Positions 44,391 through 53,986 of a DNA stretch of 64,000 bases are shown one piece after another. The notes under the pieces were generated by a model. The model had not been told where the DNA came from. It ran no database searches and saw only the letters and a list, made by a program, of their open reading frames with translations. A program made the position numbers and the translations under genes. Location: the NCBI GenBank assembly GCA_951812655.1, contig OX638319.1, positions 1,279,620 to 1,343,619 of the forward strand, in the 5' to 3' direction. The DNA comes from an uncultured Candidatus Nitrosopumilus sp. Lineage in GTDB: Archaea; Thermoproteota; Nitrososphaeria; Nitrososphaerales; Nitrosopumilaceae. Every line of letters starts with the position of its first letter. The stretch's first letter is position 1.

Positions 44391-44593
44391 TAGATATGTT
44401 CACTGTTTTTTAATTTTGTTAAGATATTAGAGGTTCGGTCGTAGGTTTACTTTGGCAATAAAAATGGTTTTCATTATTCTCCAAATCTTTTCTAATAATT
44501 CCAGCATTACTATGATTTATCATTAGTTACATAAGTTACCACTAGTGCAGAAAAAGATTGCACGTTAAATACCATAATTGAAAATTTTCACTA

Positions 44594-44755
44594 ATGTCAC
44601 AACTAAAATGCTCAGATTATGGCTTTGAATGTGATTTTGTTACATCTGCTGAATCAGATAATGTAGCTGTTCAGTTTAGTGAGCATTCAGAGCACACCCA
44701 TGGGATTGAATATCCGATTGAAGTCATAGAACAAATAATTTTCAGAAAATCCTGA
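44594..44755 (+). CDS. DUF1059-type small protein
   Basis: A 53-residue protein read directly from the sequence. LKCSDYGFECDFV and FSEHSEHTHGIEYP match the small DUF1059 family, with Cys6, Cys13, His34 and His36 as a possible metal site. AT-rich sequence with a plausible promoter lies upstream; 44391-44593 and 44756-45053 otherwise show nothing clear. Function unknown. Confidence 0.7.
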   Translation: MSQLKCSDYGFECDFVTSAESDNVAVQFSEHSEHTHGIEYPIEVIEQIIFRKS

Positions 44756-45059
44756 ACTGTGAAAAATTCAGTTCAGTTTTCTTTTTTCACGTATTTCCAA
44801 TATTCAAAAAATGACTACAGTATTGGAACTATTTTTTTTCTTAGTGCAGTAATAATCCAAGACAGATCTCAAGGTAATGCAAACTATCAATAAAGATCTA
44901 ATTATCAGTATAGATATGTCAAAAACAGAACAGGTTTCAAAATTCAGATTTTTGAAAAATAATTTTTATCTCTTTTTTTGAATTTATTTGCGATTAGTAA
45001 AATTACCACTAGAATGCTTTTTTGTCATTTATTAAATAACATTTCAAATTACATTGCTT

Positions 45060-45239
45060 ATGAACCAAATGTATTCAGACAAAGAAGTCCTGGTGGCAAA
45101 TTGTCCCTACTGCAGAAAACCATCCCTGATACTCTTAAAATCTGCATCAGGAAGAAAAAGAGAAGACATGTTGGCATGCAAAAGTTGCAAACTTGCCATA
45201 TCTACTGAAGAACTAAAGAAAAAGCTGTTCAGTGTTTGA
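45060..45239 (+). CDS. small zinc-ribbon protein
   Basis: A 59-residue protein from the ATG at 45060. NCPYCRKPS and ACKSCKLA give two CxxC pairs separated by a basic stretch, a typical one-finger zinc ribbon. The tail is helical (STEELKKKL). Likely nucleic-acid or protein binding; no named family recognised. Confidence 0.65.
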   Translation: MNQMYSDKEVLVANCPYCRKPSLILLKSASGRKREDMLACKSCKLAISTEELKKKLFSV

Positions 45240-45273
45240 AAATGGAAAGGGATTACACATCAAGTGAGAGACA

Positions 45274-45626
45274 ATGCCCCACGTAGTCATTGACAAACGA
45301 ATTGATCTTGAGTCTTTCTCTAAGAATTTCGAAGAGACAGTGATAAAGAAATCTTGCTTGATAAAATTACTGGATGTATTCCTGGACAGTGAAAAAAAAC
45401 AGCCCTAGTTTCTACAGTCGTGATTGACAAATTACACCAACAATTTTTCATTGAAATATCTACAAGAAAAAATAAGACCACAATCAGACTATTTCCAGGA
45501 ACAGATCCAGATAAGACTGATGGAGTAAAGATGGCACTAGGTTTGACTGTAAAAATAATTCAAGAAATATACAGTGATTTCAAAATTACGAGGACCGACA
45601 TTGGAAAATTTTTACTTTCAGAATAG
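45274..45626 (+). CDS. small alpha/beta protein encoded across an A8 run (frameshift)
   Basis: From the ATG at 45274 the frame runs 44 codons (MPHVVIDKRIDLESF to DSEKKQP) to TAG at 45406. The -1 frame, entered at eight A residues at 45392-45399, continues TALVSTVVIDKLHQQFF for another 75 codons to 45626 and joins smoothly into one protein of about 117 residues. The site reads GAA AAA AAA C in the zero frame, which allows -1 slippage by ribosome or polymerase. A one-base homopolymer deletion or a sequencing error would look the same. Family not named; the second half resembles a tautomerase-like or regulatory alpha/beta fold. Confidence 0.6.
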
Positions 45627-45649
45627 GAAGATGGGAATTATTATCAGCA

Positions 45650-45907
45650 TCACGTAAAGGATTCTTTTTGATGCACGTGCCATTTACGTTTCCATGCAAT
45701 GAAAACAATAACGGGTATCGCTGCAATCAATATTAGCATAGGAGGTGTATTGGCAGGGTTTTCCCAAAACGCGTCAGAGATTTTTTGCTTTGTCACCTCA
45801 GGATTTTCATTTATGTCAAAATATACCATCTCTTCTTCTGCATATGTCTGGGATAATCCGCTACTAAAAATTGATAGTAAAAAAATCATAGCAAAGGGTA
45901 ATTTCAT
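45650..45907 (-). CDS. small exported protein with C-terminal membrane helix
   Basis: An 85-residue protein: signal peptide to about residue 23 (QTYAEE), a short acidic region, then a membrane helix (TPPMLILIAAIPVIVFIAW) and a basic, His-containing tail. The topology is a type I membrane microprotein. No domain recognised. Confidence 0.55.
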   Translation of the reverse strand: MKLPFAMIFLLSIFSSGLSQTYAEEEMVYFDINENPEVTKQKISDAFWENPANTPPMLILIAAIPVIVFIAWKRKWHVHQKESFT

Positions 45908-45941
45908 AAACTAAATGAGATATAATCATTGATAAGTAACA

Positions 45942-46166
45942 CTACTTGATGAAAGTATTATTTTCGTTTTGCAAGTGATTTCTTCTTTTTCTCTTGGATG
46001 CCTTCTCTAGATCATCAAAAGTTTCTCTACTCGATATGCAGAATAGGATTTTCAGGGTAAATGATGTGAACAAACATGTTTCAAAAACGTACAAAAAATA
46101 AAACTTGTTGGTAGTAATCAAAACGAGCATACCGCAGAATATCTGTATGTGAAGATGAATTTGCAC
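45942..46166 (-). CDS. doubtful small protein
   Basis: A 74-residue frame. The half ending SSRETFDDLEKASKRKRRN looks like a real protein, but the first half is not convincing. In the next frame the end reads EKKKKSLAKRK, a tail common in small thaumarchaeal proteins, so this could be another frameshifted remnant. Confidence 0.25.
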   Translation of the reverse strand: MQIHLHIQIFCGMLVLITTNKFYFLYVFETCLFTSFTLKILFCISSRETFDDLEKASKRKRRNHLQNENNTFIK

Positions 46167-46210
46167 ATGTTAAGGAAAACTAAAAAACGCCATAATGTAC
46201 TGCTGTTTGA

Positions 46211-47422
46211 ATGTCTGAAGAAGAATCTGATAATCACGTCACGTTCAGAACATATCCACTAGAGAATGATGATCACTGCAAAACACTGATCAAAATCGAA
46301 CCTGAGCATATGGAAAACATGAGGATTACAGACGGGGACATCGTTCGGGTCACAGGGAAGGATAGTACGATTGCGTTTTGCTTTTCGTTAAACCAAGAGG
46401 AATTGGAGAGAACCAGATTACACGATGTCCGCGTAGAGTATCTCAACCAGTCACACAGAGAAACAGATTATCCAAAAATGATTTTGAGCAGTCTTGTTTC
46501 CAGAAACGCCTGCCCTTCGAGAAGGATGAGGCTTGTCAAGATTGAGAGGATGCCTGACAAAAACTACAAAGAAAGCATCCCGGAGGCAACAACGATTACC
46601 CTTGGTACGATGGAGTTTGCAGAAAAAACAATGCCCAACTACAAAGACAACATTGACTTTTCACTTCTGTTTGGAAGATTGGTAAAAGAAAAAGAAAGGA
46701 TAAGCGTTCCATTTTTGCCCGACTACGCTAGAAGGATTGAAAGAAAGACGTCAAATGAAAGACAGCCACATCCTGTAAACTTCACGTCTCTGATAATCAG
46801 CGCAGAACCAAAGAATACCGAGTTCTGGCTAGTGACAAAGAACACCAAATTTGAATTCCAAAACGTATCCCTGGACGAGTTCAGAGGAAAAGCGCCAAAA
46901 CCAGATGCGTTATCACTTCTCAAGGTCATACCATTAGTGAAAAAACTGCACTTGCATGATACGAACATCGTGTTTTCTTCAGTGGAAGTCTTTGAAAATA
47001 CCATGAAGGTGAGTTGGTACACTCAACAGAGAATAAGACTTCCTGACAACGTTCTTTCGGAACCTTCTAAGTTTAACAGCATCAACATACGTCCGGACAG
47101 TCCCGAATTGACAATCGAGATCAAAGATGACTTGGGTAACACGCATTTAGACGGCCATTCTGGAGGGGGCGGAGGAGGAAGCTTTCCGGATCCAACAACA
47201 AATGAGATAGTGTCAGATTATTCTGGCGAGTACAGATTTTCTTCCACACTTGCAGCTGACGCAAGAGAAATCACCATCATTGTCAAGGAAATTACGTGGG
47301 TAAAAAGAGAAATTATACGGACCAGAACACAGATGGCGAGGTCAGACAAGATTAGCATGCGCACATCCGAGCCCAGTCTCAAAGTTTTGAAAGGCCCATG
47401 GGAATTCAAGATAAACGTTTGA
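46211..47422 (+). CDS. stand-alone Cdc48-N-like protein with large C-terminal extension
   Basis: A 403-residue soluble protein. Residues 10-115 follow the double-psi barrel plus beta-clam pattern of Cdc48/VAT N domains (CKTLIKIEPEHMENMRITDG, DIVRVTG, CPSRRMRLVKIE). The rest is strand-rich with a Gly-rich loop (SGGGGGGSFPDP, about residue 318) and no AAA+ ATPase motif. It may feed substrates to, or compete with, the Cdc48 ATPase. A second N-like protein lies at 53354. Confidence 0.65.
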   Translation: MSEEESDNHVTFRTYPLENDDHCKTLIKIEPEHMENMRITDGDIVRVTGKDSTIAFCFSLNQEELERTRLHDVRVEYLNQSHRETDYPKMILSSLVSRNACPSRRMRLVKIERMPDKNYKESIPEATTITLGTMEFAEKTMPNYKDNIDFSLLFGRLVKEKERISVPFLPDYARRIERKTSNERQPHPVNFTSLIISAEPKNTEFWLVTKNTKFEFQNVSLDEFRGKAPKPDALSLLKVIPLVKKLHLHDTNIVFSSVEVFENTMKVSWYTQQRIRLPDNVLSEPSKFNSINIRPDSPELTIEIKDDLGNTHLDGHSGGGGGGSFPDPTTNEIVSDYSGEYRFSSTLAADAREITIIVKEITWVKREIIRTRTQMARSDKISMRTSEPSLKVLKGPWEFKINV

Positions 47423-47555
47423 TCATATCAACCAATAGAATCACTGATTCGGCCATTCAGTGAAGAAAATAAAAAGACAGCATGTAGCGCAACAATTTGA
47501 TTCTGATGAAGGGTTGAACTTCAAAACATGTTGTTAATCTGCTGCAAGCAGAACC

Positions 47556-48098
47556 CTATTTGGCCCTCAAAACAAGGTAAATAGAGTCATCGTCTTCTAT
47601 TTCATCATATGTTTCAATGGCCAACACATCAAAATCACATTCAGTTATTTTCCTTAGTTCGTCCACCTCATAATACGTAAAAAGCAAGTCTTCCATCTCT
47701 TCGACCTTACTGCCCTTCCATAATGAATGAAAAGCAATTCCGTTGGGATTCAGCGCCTCTTTTTGCATTTGAAATGATTTTACCAGATTTTCCTTGGTGA
47801 GATGATGCAGGACCTTGTTTGAATAAATGCAATCAAACTTCCTATCTGTCTCCATTGTTATCGCGTCTAACAAAAGAAGATCATCGTGGGGGTTTTTCTC
47901 CATGAATCTGTCCAGAAATATTTTGGAACTATCCGAGCCGGTAACAGCATATGATTTTTTCAGGATGGTCATGTCCTTTCCGGGTCCGATTCCAAGCTCC
48001 AGCACGGTTGAATCTGCAGGCAAGTACTTTTGCAGGACCTTGATCAGCACAGTACCGTCATAGCCTTCAGCCATCTTGATGTATTGATCCACCCCCAT
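47556..48098 (-). CDS. SAM-dependent methyltransferase
   Basis: A 180-residue class I methyltransferase. Motif I is VLELGIGPGKDM, the acidic residue after strand 2 is in VTGSDSS, motif II is LLLLDAITM, and IYSNKVLHHL follows. I start at the ATG at 48098 (GVDQYIKMAEGYDG); a TTG at 48146 is possible. Substrate unknown. Confidence 0.75.
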   Translation of the reverse strand: MGVDQYIKMAEGYDGTVLIKVLQKYLPADSTVLELGIGPGKDMTILKKSYAVTGSDSSKIFLDRFMEKNPHDDLLLLDAITMETDRKFDCIYSNKVLHHLTKENLVKSFQMQKEALNPNGIAFHSLWKGSKVEEMEDLLFTYYEVDELRKITECDFDVLAIETYDEIEDDDSIYLVLRAK

Positions 48099-48172
48099 TT
48101 TCGGTATCAAAAAACCCCATGCTCTCAACTGAGTAATGAGTAACAATACTTATGAATATTGCAAAATAGACA

Positions 48173-48853
48173 ATGTTGTTTTACTTGTCTTCGTTCGATA
48201 CAGATGTAATTTTACGAATCATCACTGCACCAAACTCCGCATTTGAACAAATTCGAGATGACGAGACAAGGTATTTTCAACAATCGGTCGTGATTTTTGT
48301 ACTATCTTCCATTCTTAGCGTATTGATTTTGCTTCCCTTTGTCATGATTCCACTAGACGATATGTATTATGAACAGATGGGCAGCACAGATATTCCATCA
48401 GACCAGTTAGATCCCGTTTTGTTTATTGCAATAAGCCTGCTGAGTGTGTTCATATCCACTGCATTGCTATACTATATCGGGAAAAAGCTTGGGGGCAACA
48501 CAAATTGGAAGAAGGTGTTTTCAGTATTCTTTCACGCAAACATTCCCACCATTCCGATGTCGGTGGTTCTCTCAATTCTGATATTTTTGATGTTGGACTC
48601 TATGGCATCGATGGAACCTTCCACACTAATGGAATCGGGCATTAACGAAGAACACGTTCTGACTATGATGATGCCTGTGTTGATATATGCAGGATTATTT
48701 GTAATCGTCGCAGTTGCATTCGTGGTATGGGTTTTTGTCGTGTCAGTCAAAGCTGTAAAGACAGTAAATGGTTTTGGAACTGCAAAGGCGTTTGGTCTAA
48801 TTGTTTTGGTCATGATTATTTCATCTGTTGTAACCAGTCCGTTTGGAATGTAA
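48173..48853 (+). CDS. Yip1-type integral membrane protein
   Basis: A 226-residue protein with five membrane helices. The N-terminal NSAFEQIRDDE motif, loops and helix spacing fit the YIP1/DUF family of small polytopic proteins. Helices lie at about 35-60, 82-102, 112-140, 160-190 and 200-220. Divergent from the methyltransferase gene. Role unknown. Confidence 0.65.
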   Translation: MLFYLSSFDTDVILRIITAPNSAFEQIRDDETRYFQQSVVIFVLSSILSVLILLPFVMIPLDDMYYEQMGSTDIPSDQLDPVLFIAISLLSVFISTALLYYIGKKLGGNTNWKKVFSVFFHANIPTIPMSVVLSILIFLMLDSMASMEPSTLMESGINEEHVLTMMMPVLIYAGLFVIVAVAFVVWVFVVSVKAVKTVNGFGTAKAFGLIVLVMIISSVVTSPFGM

Positions 48854-49023
48854 AATCAGAGATAGTGAAGATCATGCCATATCCACGCATTTGAGGAATT
48901 CAGGAATTTCAAAGTTTATGGGGGGTTGCCACATATTACTTTGATTGGCCCGTCAATATGCACGTAATGAGAAACACATCAGATCTTTAACCAAACTTTG
49001 AAGAAAAATAAAAAAGATCTTTC

Positions 49024-49497
49024 CTACTGCAAATCCTGCTGCTTTGACATGTATTCTTCTGCAGCTCTGTTCATTTCCTCTGGAGACAGGTCCTTCTTGT
49101 GTGTGGATACCATCCATGCATGTCCGAATGGGTCGACCACGCTGCCGCATCTGTCACCCCAAAATGCATCCATCATAGGCATTGCTGGTTTTGCTCCTGC
49201 CTGAACTGCTTGCTCATAGATTCTGTCTGAATTATCCACGTACAGGTGAATTGTGGTCGAGGTTCCTCCTACGGTGGTTGGTGAAATGCAACCCATCTTT
49301 GGAAATTCATCAGACATCATTACAAACGAGTCCCCAATCTGAATCATTGCATGCATCGTCTTGCCGTCAGGTGCTGGCATCCGATAGATCTCCTTTGCAT
49401 CAAATGCTTTTTTGTAAAACTCTATTGCGTCTTTGGAATTGCTTAAAACGATAGAAGGGGTCACAGTATGAAATCCTTCGGGTATTGGATTCGTCAT
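49024..49497 (-). CDS. VOC-fold (glyoxalase/PhnB-like) protein
   Basis: A 157-residue protein from the ATG at 49497 (TNPIPEGFHTVTPSIVLSN). Paired beta-alpha-beta-beta-beta units of the vicinal oxygen chelate fold: AIEFYKKAFDAKEIYRM, AMIQIGDSFVMMSDE, then WGDRCGSVVDPFGHAWMVSTH, as in PhnB-like proteins. Reaction unknown. The 27 codons upstream in frame add no domain. Confidence 0.8.
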   Translation of the reverse strand: MTNPIPEGFHTVTPSIVLSNSKDAIEFYKKAFDAKEIYRMPAPDGKTMHAMIQIGDSFVMMSDEFPKMGCISPTTVGGTSTTIHLYVDNSDRIYEQAVQAGAKPAMPMMDAFWGDRCGSVVDPFGHAWMVSTHKKDLSPEEMNRAAEEYMSKQQDLQ

Positions 49498-49592
49498 GAA
49501 TGAAATTGCATTAAACATGTTAAAAGATTTTTTGCCAAATAACGGTGCTGAGGAGTGCGTTTTTTGGCAGTCAGTCATACTGAATGCGTGGA

Positions 49593-50855
49593 TTATTTGT
49601 TAACGGATACTATGGCAGATTGAAAAACTGCATATGGCTGTGGTCCGCCAATCAATTCCTGTCCATTTGGTCCAACAACAATAAATGACGGGGTGCCCTT
49701 TATCCCGTTTGCAATTCCCATCTCCATGTTTTGCAAAACCACGTCATCATGTCTTCCAGATTCCATGCATTCTGCAAAGATATCTTCTTCCAGATTCAAG
49801 ATTTCCGCATAGTCTCTTAGACTGGAACGGTCTGCCCAACCCCCATCAATCTCCCTCTGATTTGAATAAAGATATGAATGATAATCCCAGTATCTGCCTT
49901 GTTCATCGGCACAATATGTTGCTACAGATGCAGGAAGGGAATCATCTCCCAAAAAGGGCAAATCTACGAAGTAAAGGTTTGCCTTTCCAGTTTCAATATA
50001 ATCTGTTACGATGTCAGGCTTTGTGTTTAGAAACCATTTTTTGCAGTTGGGGCACTGATAGTCTCCAAATTCTATTATTGTGACCTCCGCATCAGATGAG
50101 CCAAATGCTGGAGATGCATGTGAAAGGTCAATTCCTCCAATTTTGAGAATATTAGATTCAGATACGTCAGTAGTGTCCACAGAGATTATTCCGTTTTTGA
50201 CCAGAAACTCAATACCCTTTAGAAAATCATTGTCAGAAATGGCGCCACTTACCCACCATTCCGCGTTGCTCTTAATCCATTCCGGAATCTCATCATTGCC
50301 TGATGTTGCTGATTGTGACGTCACAGAGACTATTTTCTCATCTATGAGAAACTGAATTCCAGAAACAAAAGTTGCATCATCTATAATGTCCTGAACCCAC
50401 CATTCCGCGTTGCTCTTAATCCATTCTGGAATTATTTCGGAGCTGGCTGCAGGTAAGCCCAGTATTACTTCAAATGATGCGGTTTCGGCAGGCATAGGAA
50501 CGAAGAATATCCCCTCAATCTGGATTGCAATTTTGTTTGTTCCGTCATCAAGGGATACAGGAATTGTTACAGAACCAGGACTAGTATGCGTTAATGGAAT
50601 GGGTCCAAATAGAGTATTTTTTCCGTTTGTTATGTTTATCGTATAGTCGACGTGTTCTTGCAACTCATTAGTTTGAGGTTTGAGAAAGTCAATCTTCAAT
50701 CTGTTTTCTGCACCGGAAAGAGGATCATCGATTTGAATTTTGACATCAAGTGAGCCACTGCTTGATGCGTTGGTTTGTGTTTCTGATGACGCAAACGGAA
50801 TGACACCGATAGAAAATGCAAGAATAACCATAGGGAAAAACAAAAGATGCCTCAT
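49593..50855 (-). CDS. exported DsbA-like thiol oxidoreductase with two WIKxNAxWW repeats
   Basis: A 420-residue exported protein. Signal peptide 1-24, a sandwich domain (about 35-135), two copies of the repeat IPEWIKSNAEWW (about 142-178 and 192-228), then a DsbA/thioredoxin-fold domain from about residue 245 with active site CPNC and cis-Pro loop KGTPSF. It probably makes or reshuffles disulfides in exported proteins, of which this window has many that are Cys-rich. The DNA of the two repeats shares an identical stretch of about 32 bp near 50250 and 50396. Confidence 0.8.
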   Translation of the reverse strand: MRHLLFFPMVILAFSIGVIPFASSETQTNASSSGSLDVKIQIDDPLSGAENRLKIDFLKPQTNELQEHVDYTINITNGKNTLFGPIPLTHTSPGSVTIPVSLDDGTNKIAIQIEGIFFVPMPAETASFEVILGLPAASSEIIPEWIKSNAEWWVQDIIDDATFVSGIQFLIDEKIVSVTSQSATSGNDEIPEWIKSNAEWWVSGAISDNDFLKGIEFLVKNGIISVDTTDVSESNILKIGGIDLSHASPAFGSSDAEVTIIEFGDYQCPNCKKWFLNTKPDIVTDYIETGKANLYFVDLPFLGDDSLPASVATYCADEQGRYWDYHSYLYSNQREIDGGWADRSSLRDYAEILNLEEDIFAECMESGRHDDVVLQNMEMGIANGIKGTPSFIVVGPNGQELIGGPQPYAVFQSAIVSVNK

Positions 50856-51041
50856 GGTTTAGAAAATACACTGGTTGCATAAACACTTTTTTCTGAATTC
50901 TGATCAAGAAATAAAGCAAAATGTCGTATACAGACATCCGTCATAACAAGTTTTGATTTTTATCATTTAGTTGAATAAATGTGCAACTTGACGATATTGT
51001 TTTTATCACATCAAATACGAATGATAGATCTCCATGTGCTG

Positions 51042-51887
51042 TCATGGTTTTGATGCGGTAATTGACGCAGATACAACATAGTTTTCACTGGCAAATTTAT
51101 CAGACCAGTTTTTGATGAATTCGCTACTTTCAGATTTTGGGTCTATCTTTACATTCACAAAGCCGGATTTCTTCAGCATTTTTTCAATTTCTGACACGCT
51201 TGACGCTCCACTGATACACGCGCAGTATACTCCAGAGTCTTGCTTCATCTCATCAGTCAATTTCCGTTTGGAGACAACATCAGAGATTGCAATTCTTCCC
51301 CCATTTTTCAGTACCCGAAATGCTTCATCATAAACTTTGGATTTGTCTGGAGAAAGATTGATGACACAGTTTGAGATTATGACATCCACGAAATTGCCTT
51401 CCAAAGGTATGTTCTCAATTTCGCCCAGCTTAAATTCAACATTTGTCAGATTATTTTTTCGGGCGTTCTCATTTGCCTTATCAATCATTTGAGGTGTCAT
51501 GTCAATTCCTATAACCAATCCAGATTTTCCTACTTTACCAGCTGCCAAAAACGCATCAAAACCAGCCCCACTTCCCAAATCCAAGACAGTCTCCCCCATC
51601 AGGATTGATGCGATTGCCTGAGGGTTGCCACAACCCAATCTCAAGTTGGAACCTTCTGGAACCTTGCTAATTTCATCCTGAGAGTATCCCAGCTGCCTGG
51701 AAATTTCACTAGAGTTTCCCGTAGTTCCACAACATGAGTTTTCCGAACCGTCACCTTCGTCACCCGAACAGCAGGAAGAGTTCTGTATCCCGCTATCGAT
51801 AATTGCAAGGTTTGCGCGTTCAGATGATGCTATCTTTCCGTATGTCTGCTTGACGTATCTTTTAATCTTATTTTCTGAATCTCCCAT
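51042..51887 (-). CDS. arsM: arsenite S-adenosylmethionine methyltransferase
   Basis: A 281-residue ArsM. Rossmann motif I is VLDLGSGAGFDAF, and GIDMTPQMIDKA is the SAM ribose loop. The As(III)-binding cysteines are in the expected places: SSCCSGDEG near the N-terminus, ISNCVINLS and VYCACISGA. It methylates arsenite to volatile or less toxic species. No arsR or arsenite pump lies next to it. Confidence 0.9.
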   Translation of the reverse strand: MGDSENKIKRYVKQTYGKIASSERANLAIIDSGIQNSSCCSGDEGDGSENSCCGTTGNSSEISRQLGYSQDEISKVPEGSNLRLGCGNPQAIASILMGETVLDLGSGAGFDAFLAAGKVGKSGLVIGIDMTPQMIDKANENARKNNLTNVEFKLGEIENIPLEGNFVDVIISNCVINLSPDKSKVYDEAFRVLKNGGRIAISDVVSKRKLTDEMKQDSGVYCACISGASSVSEIEKMLKKSGFVNVKIDPKSESSEFIKNWSDKFASENYVVSASITASKP

Positions 51888-51950
51888 GTCATGATTTCAT
51901 ATTCATTGCAATTTAATCCATGATTTGAAGAAGTACTTGTCAGATGTAAG

Positions 51951-53234
51951 TTATGATGATAACTGTTTTCGCGTAATTCTGTCAAACACACAACTGGCAG
52001 TCAGGTCCCCTGTTACATTGACCATAGTACGTGTCATATCCAAAATTCTATCTACAGAAATCAAAAGTATGATGCCTACGGGCGGAATGCCAACGGTTAC
52101 CAGAATCGTTGAAAGTACCACTACCCCAGCTCCAGGAATGGCAGGAGTTCCAATGGATGCCAAAAGTGATGTGATGATTATCACAATGATGGATACGATG
52201 CTCAGCTCTATTGAAAATAACTGTGCCAAAAAGAAGACAGCCATCACCTGATACAATGCTGTGCCATCCATGTTCACCGTCGTTCCAAAGGGAATCACAA
52301 ACTTTGAAACCCTTTTGTCTATTTTGAGATCATCTTCTGCTGTCTTTAGTGTCACGGGCATTGTGGCCATTGAACTGCCCGTAGAAAATGCCAGTGATTG
52401 AGGATTACGCATCTTTGAAAACGTTGCCAATACGGATCTCTTTGCAACAAACTTTAGGATCAACAAATACACCATGAGAATTACTCCCAGACCCAGTACC
52501 ACAGTTCCCATGTATGCCCCCATTCCAATCATGGATCCTATTCCCACCTTGGAGACCATTCCTACAATCAGTCCAAAGACCGCAAATGGGACAATTTTCA
52601 TCGAGAACATCAGTATGTGTATCGTTATCTTTTGTACAGCCTCCAGGATGTCGAGGAGTGGCTTGACGGATTCTCTTGGAAGGACAAGCATGGACATTCC
52701 AATAATCATGGCAAATATCAGAATGCTAAGCATCTGACCTTCTAGGTATGACGATATAGGATTCTTTGGAATGATATTAGCTACGGCGTTTGGAATATCC
52801 TCCAAAGAAAACCCTTCCTTGATTTTTACCTCGTCATCAGAAAGATCATACGATTCCTGAAGAGCTGAAATATCCAAGAGGTTTCCAGGAGCAATTACGG
52901 ATGCCAAAACTACTGCCACTGATATTGCAATCACAGTACTGATTACAAAATAAGTACCCACACCCAAACCCAGAGTCTTCATCTTCTCTGTAGTTCCAAG
53001 CGATGTGATTGCTATGACTATCGAGGAAAATATTAGTGGAACGATGATCATGTGGATGAGACTCAAGAATATGCTTGCAGGAATAGAGAGATACGACGTA
53101 AACAAATTTAGATTGTCATTTTCCATCCCCATTCCAACATCGTCTCCAAATGCCAGTCCCACGAAAAGGCCTATCACCAAGGAGATTACCACCTGAAGCC
53201 ACAGGTTCTTTAGGACATATTTTTTCAGTGTCAT
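51951..53234 (-). CDS. gltP: dicarboxylate/amino acid:cation symporter (DAACS)
   Basis: A 427-residue transporter of the glutamate/aspartate symporter family related to GltPh. Signature elements: SSMATMPVTL (HP1-like Ser-rich), NMDGTALY in TM7, ASIGTPAIPGAG in HP2 and DRILDMTRTMVNVTGD in TM8, with the Arg/Asp pair that sets substrate charge. Eight membrane helices. Likely uptake of aspartate, glutamate or C4-dicarboxylates with Na+ or H+. The specific substrate is inferred. Confidence 0.88.
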   Translation of the reverse strand: MTLKKYVLKNLWLQVVISLVIGLFVGLAFGDDVGMGMENDNLNLFTSYLSIPASIFLSLIHMIIVPLIFSSIVIAITSLGTTEKMKTLGLGVGTYFVISTVIAISVAVVLASVIAPGNLLDISALQESYDLSDDEVKIKEGFSLEDIPNAVANIIPKNPISSYLEGQMLSILIFAMIIGMSMLVLPRESVKPLLDILEAVQKITIHILMFSMKIVPFAVFGLIVGMVSKVGIGSMIGMGAYMGTVVLGLGVILMVYLLILKFVAKRSVLATFSKMRNPQSLAFSTGSSMATMPVTLKTAEDDLKIDKRVSKFVIPFGTTVNMDGTALYQVMAVFFLAQLFSIELSIVSIIVIIITSLLASIGTPAIPGAGVVVLSTILVTVGIPPVGIILLISVDRILDMTRTMVNVTGDLTASCVFDRITRKQLSS

Positions 53235-53353
53235 GTTATTCGTTTTGAGATTAATTTCAGGGTGAAGTGGTTCTCGAAAGTTTGATGTGTCATGCTCAAA
53301 TCACCAATGTCTGCAATAAAAGGAATTTATTTTTTTAAAGATACAACACACGG

Positions 53354-53986
53354 TTAATTTTTTCCATCCATTTTTTCAAAGATCGTCTTAATTCTTAGAA
53401 ATTCTTCTTCGGTGAACTCTTCATCAGTAATTTTGATCTCAAGGCCTTCCTCTTCATCTTTGTCATCATGTTTTTTGTCAGGTTCAAGGAAATAGTAGTC
53501 TTTAACATGTATCTCAGTATCGGATGTAGCGATGAGAGGTCTATTTGGAGGAATTGTTTCAAGAATTCTAAAGAATACGTACTCTCCCAAATTCTCAAAT
53601 GCGACGTTATTTTCCTGTACAATTGGAAATGTTATCAGGGCATCTTTGATTTGAGACTCTTCAACAAATGACGTGATTTCCAGTGGTGCCAAAATAACCT
53701 TTCTTGCTTTTGTAACAGGCACTCTTTTGATGTATATTCTGCCTCCTAATTCAACTCCACAATTACTACGAATCAATACATCTACATCAAGAGCCCCAAG
53801 AACAGGGTTTTTCTTTTTACTTTGAAGGCATTTTGCATACGTCTTTCTTGGACCCTGTATTTCAATGATCCCTCCCGAAGGGATGCCAAGACGCCTCATG
53901 GAATCCACATCCAATCTTGCAATGCCCTTACCCTTGTCAAATTCAGTAGCATCTTGGATCTCAACGCTAATTTCTTTCTGACTCAC
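53354..53986 (-). CDS. stand-alone Cdc48/VAT N-domain-like protein
   Basis: A 210-residue protein. VEIQDATEFDKGKGIARLDVDSMRRLGIPSGGIIEI follows the start of the VAT/Cdc48 N domain, and NCGVELGGRIYIKRV continues it; the second half forms the beta-clam. An acidic C-terminal tail follows (DKKHDDKDEEEG). No ATPase domain. Possibly an adaptor for Cdc48. Similar in plan to the gene at 46211. Confidence 0.75.
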   Translation of the reverse strand: MSQKEISVEIQDATEFDKGKGIARLDVDSMRRLGIPSGGIIEIQGPRKTYAKCLQSKKKNPVLGALDVDVLIRSNCGVELGGRIYIKRVPVTKARKVILAPLEITSFVEESQIKDALITFPIVQENNVAFENLGEYVFFRILETIPPNRPLIATSDTEIHVKDYYFLEPDKKHDDKDEEEGLEIKITDEEFTEEEFLRIKTIFEKMDGKN

